The notes under the pieces are model-generated. The model was not told where the DNA came from and searched no databases. It saw only the letters and a program-made list of their open reading frames with translations. From the NCBI GenBank assembly GCA_944384195.1, contig CALWSK010000013.1, positions 60,309 to 124,308 of the forward strand: a stretch of 64,000 bases of DNA, read 5' to 3'. Source of the DNA: an uncultured Clostridia bacterium (GTDB lineage Bacteria; Bacillota; Clostridia; Lachnospirales; CAG-274). Each line of letters starts with the position of its first letter. The stretch's first letter is position 1. The translations under genes and the position numbers were made by a program. Positions 55,415-63,968 of the stretch are shown here, in pieces.

Positions 55415-55494
55415 CTTTCTATCTATTATAAATTTAAGCATCAAAATAAAATCATAATATAATAGTAAACTTTAATTCCCTGTAAAGTTTAAAA

Positions 55495-55655
55495 TTCTAA
55501 CTTTATGGCAGGTATTCCGACTAAGATTCAACATTTGTTTAAGCCTTCCCAGTTTTCCCAGTGGCATATTATAAACAAACTCTTCATCACGGCAGCAAGG
55601 ACTGTTTAAGATTTACACTTAATTCCCTATTATCGTTTATAAAACGCACCATAAA
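55495..55655 (-). ncRNA. Cobalamin (AdoCbl) riboswitch
   Basis: On the minus strand the conserved elements occur in order: AGGGAATTAAGTGTAAATC near the 5' end (55628-55610), CTTGCTGCCGTGATGAAGAG, the B12 box ATGCCACTGG (55566-55557), and the closing GGAATACCTGCCA (55516-55504). The edges are approximate. It sits between a consensus promoter and the leader terminator before cobT, so cobalamin binding should favour termination of the cobT-cobU-cobS-cobC-btuF-like-cobQ-like transcript. Confidence 0.9.
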
Positions 55656-55666
55656 ATCTATTTTTA

Positions 55667-55695
55667 ATTATATCTTTTTTATATTATTTTGTCAA
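55667..55695 (-). promoter_or_regulatory. Consensus sigma-A promoter of the cobalamin operon
   Basis: On the minus strand TTGACA (55690-55695), a 17-base spacer and TATAAT (55667-55672), a perfect match at both hexamers. The start near 55660 places the riboswitch at the beginning of a leader of about 280 bases. Confidence 0.85.
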
Positions 55696-55725
55696 ATTAT
55701 ATTTTTTTTAAATAAAAACTTTTTA

Positions 55726-55754
55726 TTGCATTTTATATTCAATTCTATTATAAT
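55726..55754 (+). promoter_or_regulatory. Sigma-A promoter of the diguanylate cyclase gene
   Basis: TTGCAT (55726-55731), a 17-base spacer, TATAAT (55749-55754), leaving about 36 bases to the ATG at 55797. Confidence 0.65.
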
Positions 55755-55796
55755 AATATCTATGAGTTGTATACTAATAAAAAGGAAATTTTAAAT

Positions 55797-56903
55797 ATGA
55801 AAATATTACTTGAAAAACTATCATCCAAATATGATGAATATAAAGATGATATATTAAATTATACTATAATATCTCAAAAAACTTTTTCTTTTTACCTTTT
55901 TTTATTTTTTGTTTTATATATAATACTCACTAATATTATAGAATATGTTGATGGAAATAAATTTAATCCGGCTACTTGGCTTTGTGTTTTAGAAGCTATT
56001 ATTTCTTTGGTAGCATATTTATTATTCAAATATTATTTTATTTCTCATAAAAAATTTGCTATTTTTATGGCTTATATAAATATAATGCAAACTATTATTC
56101 TTTTAGATGCTCATTTCCTTTTATATAGCCGTTATATATCTTTTATGGCAGCAAATTGTATTATTATGGCTACAGCATTAACTACTATTAGTTGTGGAAT
56201 TCCTTATTTCTTTTGCATAGCTCCTATTTTTACTATAGACACTATTATCTATTTTTATACGTTTAACAACTTATCTTTAAGGGATATTCTTGTATATGCT
56301 ATGGACAATATTTTTATTGTTCTATTTGCAGTAGGTATACATATGTATTTTTCTACTATAAAATATGAAGATTTTAAATTAAAACATAAACTTTTATATC
56401 TTAGTCAAAATGATAGTCTTACAGGACTTCTTAATCGAAATGCAGTAGAAAAATTCGTAGAAGATTATTCTAAAAGCAAAAATTTATCAGCAATGTTTAT
56501 CTTAGATATAGATAATTTTAAATTGTTAAATGACACTTTAGGTCATATAAAAGGAGATGAAGCACTAATAGATATTTCTAAAAATCTTAAAGAAATATTT
56601 TCAAATAAAGAGTGTGTTGCTAGACTTGGTGGAGACGAATTTGTAATTTTTATTCCTTCTATTGAAAATAAAGAATATTCAATAGAAAAGGCAAGAAAAA
56701 TTTTAAATACATTCCCTATGGATTATAAAAATGATAATATTACTATATCTCTTGGGTGTAGTATAGGTATCGCTTTTTCAAAAGGCCCTGATCATAATTT
56801 ATATGATAATCTTTATAAAAATGCTGATAATGCTATGTATCAAGTAAAAAAAGCTGGAAAAAATAAAATAAAAATTTACAATGAAACGGGATATATAGAA
56901 TAA
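55797..56903 (+). CDS. Membrane diguanylate cyclase (GGDEF)
   Basis: 368-aa protein. The N-terminal part (about 30-195) has six or so helices without a known sensor motif. The GGDEF domain (about 205-368) begins NDSLTGLLNRNAVEKF and contains the intact active site RLGGDEFVIF, so it should make cyclic di-GMP. The inhibitory RxxD site five residues upstream is absent (SNKE), so product inhibition at that site is unlikely. I start at 55797, where the ATG follows AAAAGGAAA; an in-frame TTG at 55767 has no ribosome site. No EAL or HD-GYP partner is present in the window. Confidence 0.92.
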   Translation: MKILLEKLSSKYDEYKDDILNYTIISQKTFSFYLFLFFVLYIILTNIIEYVDGNKFNPATWLCVLEAIISLVAYLLFKYYFISHKKFAIFMAYINIMQTIILLDAHFLLYSRYISFMAANCIIMATALTTISCGIPYFFCIAPIFTIDTIIYFYTFNNLSLRDILVYAMDNIFIVLFAVGIHMYFSTIKYEDFKLKHKLLYLSQNDSLTGLLNRNAVEKFVEDYSKSKNLSAMFILDIDNFKLLNDTLGHIKGDEALIDISKNLKEIFSNKECVARLGGDEFVIFIPSIENKEYSIEKARKILNTFPMDYKNDNITISLGCSIGIAFSKGPDHNLYDNLYKNADNAMYQVKKAGKNKIKIYNETGYIE

Positions 56904-56913
56904 TTTCAATTTT

Positions 56914-56942
56914 AAGGTATAGACTTTTGTCTATGCCTTTTA
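56914..56942 (+). terminator. Terminator after the diguanylate cyclase gene
   Basis: AAGGTATAGAC (56914-56924) pairs with GTCTATGCCTT (56929-56939) around TTTT, followed by TTT. Confidence 0.7.
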
Positions 56943-56945
56943 AAG

Positions 56946-56974
56946 TTGCACTTTTTCTTAAAATATTATATACT
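56946..56974 (+). promoter_or_regulatory. Sigma-A promoter of the TPR-repeat gene
   Basis: TTGCAC (56946-56951), a 17-base spacer, TATACT (56969-56974). A TATAAT at 56980-56985 lacks a good -35. The start codon is at 57006. Confidence 0.5.
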
Positions 56975-57005
56975 TTATTTATAATAATTAAAAGGAGTAT
57001 TACTA

Positions 57006-59684
57006 ATGAAAAATATCTACCTAAACAATATAATGTTAACAGAATATATTAATATAGCAGAAAAATGTTTTGAAAATAAAGAATTTAATGAAGCTATAAA
57101 AAATTATTCTAAGATACTAAATTTAGATAGAGAATATATAGATGCCTATTACAAAAGAGGACTTTGTTATAATGAAATTTGTGAGTATGAAAAAGCAATA
57201 AAAGATTTTAATAAATTTCTTGATTTAAACCAAGAAATAGATAATGTAACAGTATACTATACTGCTGGTTTTTGCTATGCTAATCTTTTAAAATATAAAG
57301 AAGCTATAAAATATTTTTTAGAAGCACTAAATTTAAAAAAAGATTTTGCTTTTTGCTATTATAGTATAGCTATGTGCTATTATGAACTTTTAGACTATAA
57401 TAAATCTTTAAAATATTTTAAAAAAGCTTTATCATATGAAAAAGATTTAGAAAACAAACTTTTATATTATTATAATTTAGCTCTTTGTTATGAAAAACTT
57501 TTGGAATATAAAAATAGTATAAAATATTTAAATAAAGTTTTAGAAATAAACCCTAATTTTACTAATGCATATTATGAACGTGCTTTTTGTTATAAATCTA
57601 TTAAAGATTTCTTAAATGCCATAAATAATTATTCTAAAGCTATTTCTATAAAACAAGATTTTATAGATTGTTATTATGAACGAGGGATTTGTTATAAAAA
57701 TTTAAACAATTATGAAGATGCCATAAAAGATTTTAAAATAGTATTAGATTTAGATGAAAATTATGCTGGAACATATTTTCAATTAGCTAATTCTTATCAA
57801 AAACTAGAAAATTATGAAGATGCTATTTTAAATTATAAAAAAGCTATTTCTTTAGATAAAGATTATTTTTTATCATACTATAATTTAGCTTTTTGCTACG
57901 AAAAAATAAATGATTATAAAAATGCTATCATAAATTATATATCTTCTATAAATTTAGATAAAACTTATGTTAATTCTTATAATCATTTGGGAATTTGTTA
58001 CCAAAATATAGAAGAACATACAAAAGCTATAAAAACTTTTTCAAAGCTTATAGAAATTGTAGAAAACAAAAATTCTATTTATTATTATCAACGTGGTATA
58101 TCATATACTGAAATATTTGAATATGAAAAAGCTATAGAAGATTTTAATACATCTATAGAATTAGATAAAAAATATTTATACTATTATGAAAGAGCTTTTT
58201 GTTATAAGAATTTAGAAAATTACAAACAAGCTATAGAAGATTATAGTTTATCTATAGAATTAAATAAAACTTTTTTTTATAATTACTATGAGCGAGGGAT
58301 TTGTTATGAAAAAATTAATGATTTTGAAAATGCTATAAAAGATTTCAATATAGCTATTTCCTATGATAATAACGATTTAGATTTTTATTATGAAAGAGCT
58401 ATGTCATATCTTAGATTGAATAATTACGAAGAAGCTATAAAAGATTATAAAAAAATAATTGAAAATAAAGAAAATGAATCTGAAGAAATTTGTTTATATT
58501 GTTTAGCTTTTTGTTATAAAAACATTAAAGATTATGAAAATGCTATATATTATTATAGTCAAGTTATTTATTTAAATCAAGATTATTTCTATATATCATT
58601 ATTCGAACGTGGAATTTGCTATAAGAATATAGAAGAATATGATAAAGCTATAGAAGATTTTAATTTAGTTATATTTGATGAAAAAGAAAGTAAAGAAATA
58701 TACTATGAAAGAGGTATTTGTTATGCTAATTTGGAAGATTATGATTTAGCTATAGATGACTTTAATAGAATAAAAACTTTAGATCCAGATTTTGCTGGTT
58801 CTTATTTTCAAATAGGACTTTGTTATATTAATCTTGAAATTTATGACAAAGCTATTCATATGTTTAATATAGCTATAGATATAGATGAAAATTATGATGA
58901 TTTTTATTTTCAAAGAGGATTTTGTTATCAAAATTTAGAAGAATATGATAAAGCTATAGAAGATTTTAGTCTTGCTATTGATATAAATAAAAATTGTGAA
59001 AAATACTATCATCAAAGAGGATTTTGTTATAGTCTTATTTTTGAATATAAAAATGCTATAGAAGATTTTAGCTTAGCTTTGTCATTTAATAAATCATATA
59101 TCCCATCTTATTATCAAAGAGCTATTTGTTACAAAGAAATTAAAGAATATAATAAAGCTATAGAAGATTTTACAGAAGTTATTATTTTAGATAAGACTTT
59201 TGAAGGTTCTTATTATCAAAGAGGAATATGTTATAGTCTTTCTTCCGATTACAAACAGGCTATAGAGGATTTTAATTTAGCTCTTAGTTCAAATGAAGAT
59301 AATTATAATTTTTATTATGAGAGAGCCTTTTGTTTTAGTCAATTAGAAGAATATGAAAATGCTATTCAAGATTATACAAAATCTATAAAATTAAATAAAA
59401 ATTTTGTAGGCTCATATTATGAAAGAGCTTTTTGCTTTACAAAACTTAAGGAATATAAAAAATCTATTAAAGACTATACAAGATGTATAAAATTAGATAA
59501 AAATTTTGATAGTGCATATTATGAACGTGCCCTATCTTATATAGAGCTTAAAGAAAATAATAAAGCTATATCAGATTTTAGTAAATGTTTAAAATTGAAT
59601 AGTGATTATTATGGTCTACAAGATTATATAGAAAAATTATCTAAAAAATCTGTAAAATCTAGAAGATTATTTTTTAAGTATTAA
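57006..59684 (+). CDS. Large TPR-repeat protein (about 25 repeats)
   Basis: 892-aa protein built almost wholly of tetratricopeptide repeats. I count about 25 units of 32-35 residues with the pattern YYERGICYKN...YEKAIEDFNLAIEL, from residue 10 to about 870, followed by a basic tail KSVKSRRLFFKY. There is no signal peptide or membrane helix, so it is probably a cytoplasmic binding scaffold. In 21 units the residue before the central Tyr/Phe is Cys, in four it is Ser. Repeats 10-23 are most alike, which suggests growth by internal duplication. Partners and function are unknown. ATG follows AAAGGAG. Confidence 0.92.
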   Translation: MKNIYLNNIMLTEYINIAEKCFENKEFNEAIKNYSKILNLDREYIDAYYKRGLCYNEICEYEKAIKDFNKFLDLNQEIDNVTVYYTAGFCYANLLKYKEAIKYFLEALNLKKDFAFCYYSIAMCYYELLDYNKSLKYFKKALSYEKDLENKLLYYYNLALCYEKLLEYKNSIKYLNKVLEINPNFTNAYYERAFCYKSIKDFLNAINNYSKAISIKQDFIDCYYERGICYKNLNNYEDAIKDFKIVLDLDENYAGTYFQLANSYQKLENYEDAILNYKKAISLDKDYFLSYYNLAFCYEKINDYKNAIINYISSINLDKTYVNSYNHLGICYQNIEEHTKAIKTFSKLIEIVENKNSIYYYQRGISYTEIFEYEKAIEDFNTSIELDKKYLYYYERAFCYKNLENYKQAIEDYSLSIELNKTFFYNYYERGICYEKINDFENAIKDFNIAISYDNNDLDFYYERAMSYLRLNNYEEAIKDYKKIIENKENESEEICLYCLAFCYKNIKDYENAIYYYSQVIYLNQDYFYISLFERGICYKNIEEYDKAIEDFNLVIFDEKESKEIYYERGICYANLEDYDLAIDDFNRIKTLDPDFAGSYFQIGLCYINLEIYDKAIHMFNIAIDIDENYDDFYFQRGFCYQNLEEYDKAIEDFSLAIDINKNCEKYYHQRGFCYSLIFEYKNAIEDFSLALSFNKSYIPSYYQRAICYKEIKEYNKAIEDFTEVIILDKTFEGSYYQRGICYSLSSDYKQAIEDFNLALSSNEDNYNFYYERAFCFSQLEEYENAIQDYTKSIKLNKNFVGSYYERAFCFTKLKEYKKSIKDYTRCIKLDKNFDSAYYERALSYIELKENNKAISDFSKCLKLNSDYYGLQDYIEKLSKKSVKSRRLFFKY

Positions 59685-59687
59685 TTT

Positions 59688-59726
59688 AAAAAAAGACTAA
59701 ATATATAATTAAAATTTAGTCTTTTT
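59688..59726 (+). terminator. Terminator after the TPR-repeat gene
   Basis: AAAAAAGACTAAAT (59688-59701) and ATTTAGTCTTTTTT (59713-59726) pair around an 11-base AT loop. It is directly behind the stop codon. Confidence 0.75.
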
Positions 59727-59879
59727 TATTTATAATTATTATATTTTTTATGTTTTATTTTTATTTTATATAATTATATTATTCGCTAAAAATTTTTTCG
59801 AAAAAAGTCCATTATATATCTATATTAACTTAAATATAATCCTTAAAATGAATCTTTTATGAATATTAAAAATATTATA

Positions 59880-59929
59880 AAAAAGATTGTATATTATTTT
59901 TATATAACTAAAAATGGTATACAATCTTT
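59880..59929 (-). terminator. Terminator after ridA
   Basis: AAAGATTGTATA (59882-59893) pairs with TATACAATCTTT (59918-59929); on the minus strand TTTTTTATAAT follows. The loop is 24 bases, longer than usual. The rest of 59727-59880 is AT-rich and contains a shared 18-mer reported as a finding. Confidence 0.65.
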
Positions 59930-59941
59930 AAATATTATATA

Positions 59942-60313
59942 TTAAGATATTAATGCTATAACTTCAACTTCCACTAAAACTTGTTTAGGTAATTCTTTTA
60001 CAGCAACACAAGAACGAGCTGGATTAGATATAAAATACTTAGAATAAACTTCATTAAATTCACTAAAATTTGACATATCTGATAAAAAACAAGTAGTTTT
60101 TATAGCATTTTCAAAATTTGTGCCAGCTTCTTCTAAAACTGCCTTTAAATTTTTCATAACTTGTTCTGTTTGAGTTTTTATATCAGTTCCAACAATATCT
60201 CCATTTAAATCTAAAGGTATTTGTCCAGATGTATAAATAATATTATTAACTACTACTGCTTGAGAATAAGGACCTATTGCTTTAGGTGCATTTTCTGAAT
60301 GTATTTTTTTCAT
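59942..60313 (-). CDS. ridA: RidA-family enamine/imine deaminase
   Basis: 123-aa member of the YjgF/YER057c/UK114 group, which hydrolyses reactive 2-aminoacrylate and related imines. The chain starts KKIHSENAPKAIGPYSQAV and has YTSGQIPLD, the catalytic Arg in NPARSCVAVKELPK (about residue 103) and a final VEVEVIAL. It forms cytoplasmic trimers. The ATG follows AGGAGG. It is a single-gene unit with its own promoter and terminator. Confidence 0.95.
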   Translation of the reverse strand: MKKIHSENAPKAIGPYSQAVVVNNIIYTSGQIPLDLNGDIVGTDIKTQTEQVMKNLKAVLEEAGTNFENAIKTTCFLSDMSNFSEFNEVYSKYFISNPARSCVAVKELPKQVLVEVEVIALIS

Positions 60314-60405
60314 AATATTTCCTCCTATTTTATACTTAAATTTTAAATTAAAGACCTTGTATTTAAGTAATTTTCTGAAAATTAAATAAAAATCTTACAA
60401 TTAAT

Positions 60406-60434
60406 ATTATATCAATTTATTAAATAAAAAACAA
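60406..60434 (-). promoter_or_regulatory. Sigma-A promoter of ridA
   Basis: On the minus strand TTGTTT (60429-60434), a 17-base spacer and TATAAT (60406-60411). The leader of about 90 bases shows no clear structure. Confidence 0.6.
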
Positions 60435-60479
60435 CTATATTTACTTTCTAAATATATTTAATATTTTAAGTAATCTAAA

Positions 60480-60624
60480 TGTGGAATTTTCTGTGCGGTA
60501 ACATTATGTATATTAGCAATATAATTTAAAATGTAGTTTTACCACTTACACTAGTTCCCATTATCCCTACAAATTTTTCTTTATCTACTTTAAAACTAAT
60601 ATTATTTAAAATTATATCATTAAT
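60480..60624 (-). pseudogene. Remnant of an ABC transporter ATPase (N-terminal part)
   Basis: The minus strand encodes INDIILNNISFKVDKEKF then VGIMGTSVSGKTTF and a stop. This is the region around Walker A of a BceA/MacB-type export ATPase, with GTSVSGKTT for GxSGSGKTT. A one-base shift continues the family pattern as LNYIANIHNVTAQKI. An upstream stop and the lack of any downstream homology show it is a decayed fragment. The complete gap 60314-60765 otherwise holds only the ridA promoter and a possible terminator. Confidence 0.7.
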
Positions 60625-60706
60625 TTAAATTTTTAAATATTTATTTTATTTCATAAATATTACATTTTTGTAATACTACTTATAAATATTAAAAATATTA
60701 AAACAT

Positions 60707-60740
60707 AAAAAAGCAACTAGCTATACACTGATTGCACTAT
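60707..60740 (-). terminator. Possible terminator after the type III restriction gene
   Basis: On the minus strand GCAATCAG and CTAGTTGC pair with two mismatches and are followed by TTTTTTATG. The T run is good but the stem is weak. Confidence 0.4.
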
Positions 60741-60765
60741 TAAATATAAAATATATATTATTATT

Positions 60766-63700
60766 TTATATCCATTTATCACTAACTTTAAAAATTGCAT
60801 TTGTTTCTAATGCTTCAAAATGCTTTTTGCCACACTGAATTTTTAAATTTTCTCTAATTCTCAAATCATAACTATTCATGCTACCTTTAGTTTCTATAAC
60901 AAAATAAAGTTTTTCCGAATTATTCTCTTGTTTATAAACTGCCCAATCTGGATTATAGCTACCAATAGGAGTGTCTATTTTAAATTTAGATGGAAATTTA
61001 AAAAACATTTTTACATTCGGGTCATTATCAAGTGCTTTAGCAAAAGATTTTTCTATACCCTCACTATCATAAACAATATAATCATAAGGAGTTTTTTCAT
61101 TCTCTATTTTTAATGCATTTTTATCTAAATATGCTATTATGTCAGTTGTATCAAAAACTTCTTGAACATAATATTCTTCTTCTTCATTCTTAATATAGTA
61201 TATGCCATCAATAATAGTTTTAGATTGTACCTCTTTAAACACTTCTATAACTTGCTCACTAAATTTCTTAGGATCATTAAATATTTCATTAAATCTTCCA
61301 CTTTCTTTAAGTGTTTCTAAAATTAGATTTATATGATTTTTTGATTTTATAGCAATATTTTTAATATCTTGCATAGTTGGTTTAAAAATTTTTTCTATAT
61401 TCGTAAATTTTTCATATTTTTCCTCAGAATAAACTCCATCTTTTGTTATATCTATATCCACATTTTTTGTTTCAATTCTAACTTTATTTATTTTAGGCAT
61501 TTCTATTAATTTCTTTATACATTCTTTTTTATAGTTTTCTTCATCTAGCTTAAATCTATATTTTGTTTTATATTTTATCTTTTCCCAAAGTTCTAAAAAT
61601 TCTGGACTTATAAGCACTTGTTTTTTTAACTTAACCAAAACTTGTTTATTAGCATTATTAATAGGCAATTTTATAGCAGATTTTAAAACTATATTTTGTA
61701 TATCATTTTTAGCATTTTGAAATCTTTCTGGAAGTTTTAAATTACCAGTTTCTAAATCTATTTTTAAAGTTGTTGTTACTTGTCCTTTTTTATCTAAATA
61801 TTTATTATCATAAAAACTTTGACAAATTTCTCTAGCATCTTCTTCTGTTATAATTTTTTCTTCTTTAATAATCTTTTCATAAGTAATATTAGTTAATACT
61901 TCTGTATTAATATTTTCAATTTTTTGCTGTGTAAATATATTCTCTACTTCTTTTTTAACATTTTCAAATTTTTCTGGTATATTAAAAAAATCATCTTCTA
62001 TATCATTTTTTATTTTTTGTACATCAATATTTCCATTATCATCGATATAATCTACATTCTTAAAATGATTAATAAGCTCTTTTGCATCTTCATTTTTTAT
62101 ATTAACTTGTTCTATAACTGTCTGTTCATAAGTCATACCTATAAAAGAGGTCATATCAAGACTTCCAAATTTCAAACCTGTTTCTTCTTCAATTTCTTTT
62201 TGCAAATTCTTAGCAAAGTCTTCAAAACTTTCATTAGCTATAATATGTAAAATATTTATATTTCTATCTTCTATACGTTCTCCATCTTGATTTACACAAA
62301 GCCTAAGCCCACGCCCTATTTTTTGCCTTGCACTAAATTTTGATTTTTGTTCAATAAGAGTACAAACTTGAAAAACATTAGGATTATCCCAACCTTCTTT
62401 TAACGCACTATGAGAAAATATAAATCTTAAAGGACATTCAAAGGATAATAAATATTCTTTATCTTGCATAATTGTTTTATAAGTATTATCATCATCATTA
62501 CTATCCCCTTTAGTATTTTTAAGCTTACCTTTCTTATCTTTAGAAAAATAACCATCATGTATTTTTTCAATAGGTTGTGTAAATTTTTCCTTTAAAGGTT
62601 GATATTTAGGTAAATTTATAAGTTCTTCATAACATTCTTCAAACATTCTAGCATATATACCTTTTTCATTATCATCTAATCTATACTTATCTACTTTATC
62701 AATAAAAAATAATGATAAAATTTTAATTCCTTTATTTGTATAAATAAGTTCTTTTTCAAAATGTTCTTCTATTGTTCTTTTTATCTGTTCTCTTTTTATT
62801 AAATCTTCATCAATATCACCTATTACTTTGCCTAAACTTAAAACTTCTGTATTAGCAAATTCTATATGTTCATTATTTTCAGTACAATCTATATTAGTTA
62901 TAATATAACCATAGTATTCTGGACGATTTGTTATTATTTCTAAATTATCATTTTGTTTTAATATTTTTTTGGTTCTTGTTATTCTTCCATTCTTTAATAT
63001 ATCAATCTCTAATTTTGCCTTAAAATTTACCCCACCGGTAGCTCCATTATCCATAGATACTTCAAGAAGTTTTATGTAAGGTGTATTAAAATCTTGTGAT
63101 GAAGATACTGAAGAAACAGAAATTTGCTTAACTATCCCCATTTGAAAAGCATCAACTGGAGTTAGTCTATAAATTAAGTTTGTTTTTTCTCTATGAGTAG
63201 CAGAATATTTTAAAATTGCAAGTGGATTTAAAGACTGTATAGCATCTTTAGATTTTTCTGTATTATCTACAGATTGAGGCTCATCTATAATAACAATAGG
63301 ATTTGTCTGATTTATATATTCTATTGGAACTTTAGATAATTTATCATTAGCTTGATTAATAATATTTTCATCTTTTTTAAATGCATCTATATTTATAATC
63401 ATAATTTCAATATTGTTAGAAGTAGCAAAATTTTTAACTTGATTTAACTTATTAGAATTATAGATAAAAACATTGTAGTTTTCATTATAGAGTTTAAGCT
63501 CATCTTCCATTATTTGAAAAGACTTAAATACACCTTGTTTAATAGCAATACTAGGTACAACAATAATAAATTTTTTAAAACCATATTTTTTATTAAGTTC
63601 AAAAATAGTTTTAGTATATGTATAAGTTTTTCCTGTACCTGTTTCCATTTCTATACAAAAAGTATTATTTTCTAATGTTTTTGTAGTTACTAACATATTG

Positions 63701-63909
63701 CTTTTTTGTACTCTTTGCATATTTTCTATCATTTTCTGACTAGATATATTAATATTATTTAATACTATTTCATTAGGTAAAAATGTCGTTTGAATATCAT
63801 AATTCTCATATGTTGTAGTATAATCTTTTTTATCTTGTCCATTAAAAAGATTTATAACACTTTTTATAGCTTGTTGTTGAAATGCTTGCTCTTTAAATTT
63901 AATTTTCAC
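60766..63909 (-). CDS. Type III restriction enzyme Res subunit
   Basis: 1047-aa helicase-nuclease. Superfamily 2 motifs: Walker A METGTGKTYTY (about 91-101), Walker B VIIDEPQSVD (about 207-216), SATHREK (motif III) and RQKIGRGLRLCVNQ (motif VI). The C-terminal endonuclease has a PD-(D/E)xK site, Asp in SYNPDWAVY (near 983) and ETKG (near 1005). Type III enzymes need a Mod subunit for site recognition. The start is GTG at 63909 behind AGGAGGG. A terminator and the end of another gene lie just upstream; Mod is the expected gene there. The protein is full length with no visible frameshift. Confidence 0.93.
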   Translation of the reverse strand: MKIKFKEQAFQQQAIKSVINLFNGQDKKDYTTTYENYDIQTTFLPNEIVLNNINISSQKMIENMQRVQKSNMLVTTKTLENNTFCIEMETGTGKTYTYTKTIFELNKKYGFKKFIIVVPSIAIKQGVFKSFQIMEDELKLYNENYNVFIYNSNKLNQVKNFATSNNIEIMIINIDAFKKDENIINQANDKLSKVPIEYINQTNPIVIIDEPQSVDNTEKSKDAIQSLNPLAILKYSATHREKTNLIYRLTPVDAFQMGIVKQISVSSVSSSQDFNTPYIKLLEVSMDNGATGGVNFKAKLEIDILKNGRITRTKKILKQNDNLEIITNRPEYYGYIITNIDCTENNEHIEFANTEVLSLGKVIGDIDEDLIKREQIKRTIEEHFEKELIYTNKGIKILSLFFIDKVDKYRLDDNEKGIYARMFEECYEELINLPKYQPLKEKFTQPIEKIHDGYFSKDKKGKLKNTKGDSNDDDNTYKTIMQDKEYLLSFECPLRFIFSHSALKEGWDNPNVFQVCTLIEQKSKFSARQKIGRGLRLCVNQDGERIEDRNINILHIIANESFEDFAKNLQKEIEEETGLKFGSLDMTSFIGMTYEQTVIEQVNIKNEDAKELINHFKNVDYIDDNGNIDVQKIKNDIEDDFFNIPEKFENVKKEVENIFTQQKIENINTEVLTNITYEKIIKEEKIITEEDAREICQSFYDNKYLDKKGQVTTTLKIDLETGNLKLPERFQNAKNDIQNIVLKSAIKLPINNANKQVLVKLKKQVLISPEFLELWEKIKYKTKYRFKLDEENYKKECIKKLIEMPKINKVRIETKNVDIDITKDGVYSEEKYEKFTNIEKIFKPTMQDIKNIAIKSKNHINLILETLKESGRFNEIFNDPKKFSEQVIEVFKEVQSKTIIDGIYYIKNEEEEYYVQEVFDTTDIIAYLDKNALKIENEKTPYDYIVYDSEGIEKSFAKALDNDPNVKMFFKFPSKFKIDTPIGSYNPDWAVYKQENNSEKLYFVIETKGSMNSYDLRIRENLKIQCGKKHFEALETNAIFKVSDKWI

Positions 63910-63924
63910 TCTTTTAACCCTCCT

Positions 63925-63958
63925 TATAAAAACCAGTAGATTTAATTTTCTACTGGTT
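63925..63958 (-). terminator. Terminator-like hairpin in front of the Res gene
   Basis: AACCAGTAGA (63931-63940) pairs perfectly with TCTACTGGTT (63949-63958) around eight bases; on the minus strand TTTTTAT follows. Only about 20 bases remain before the Res start, too few for a separate promoter, so Res is likely expressed by read-through. Confidence 0.75.
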
Positions 63959-63968
63959 AGTATTAATT

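Noticed and set aside
57006..59684. Periodic DNA repeats here as a possible CRISPR array or satellite
   Set aside because: The period of about 102 bases follows the TPR unit of one continuous reading frame; the units are imperfect and no cas genes are present.
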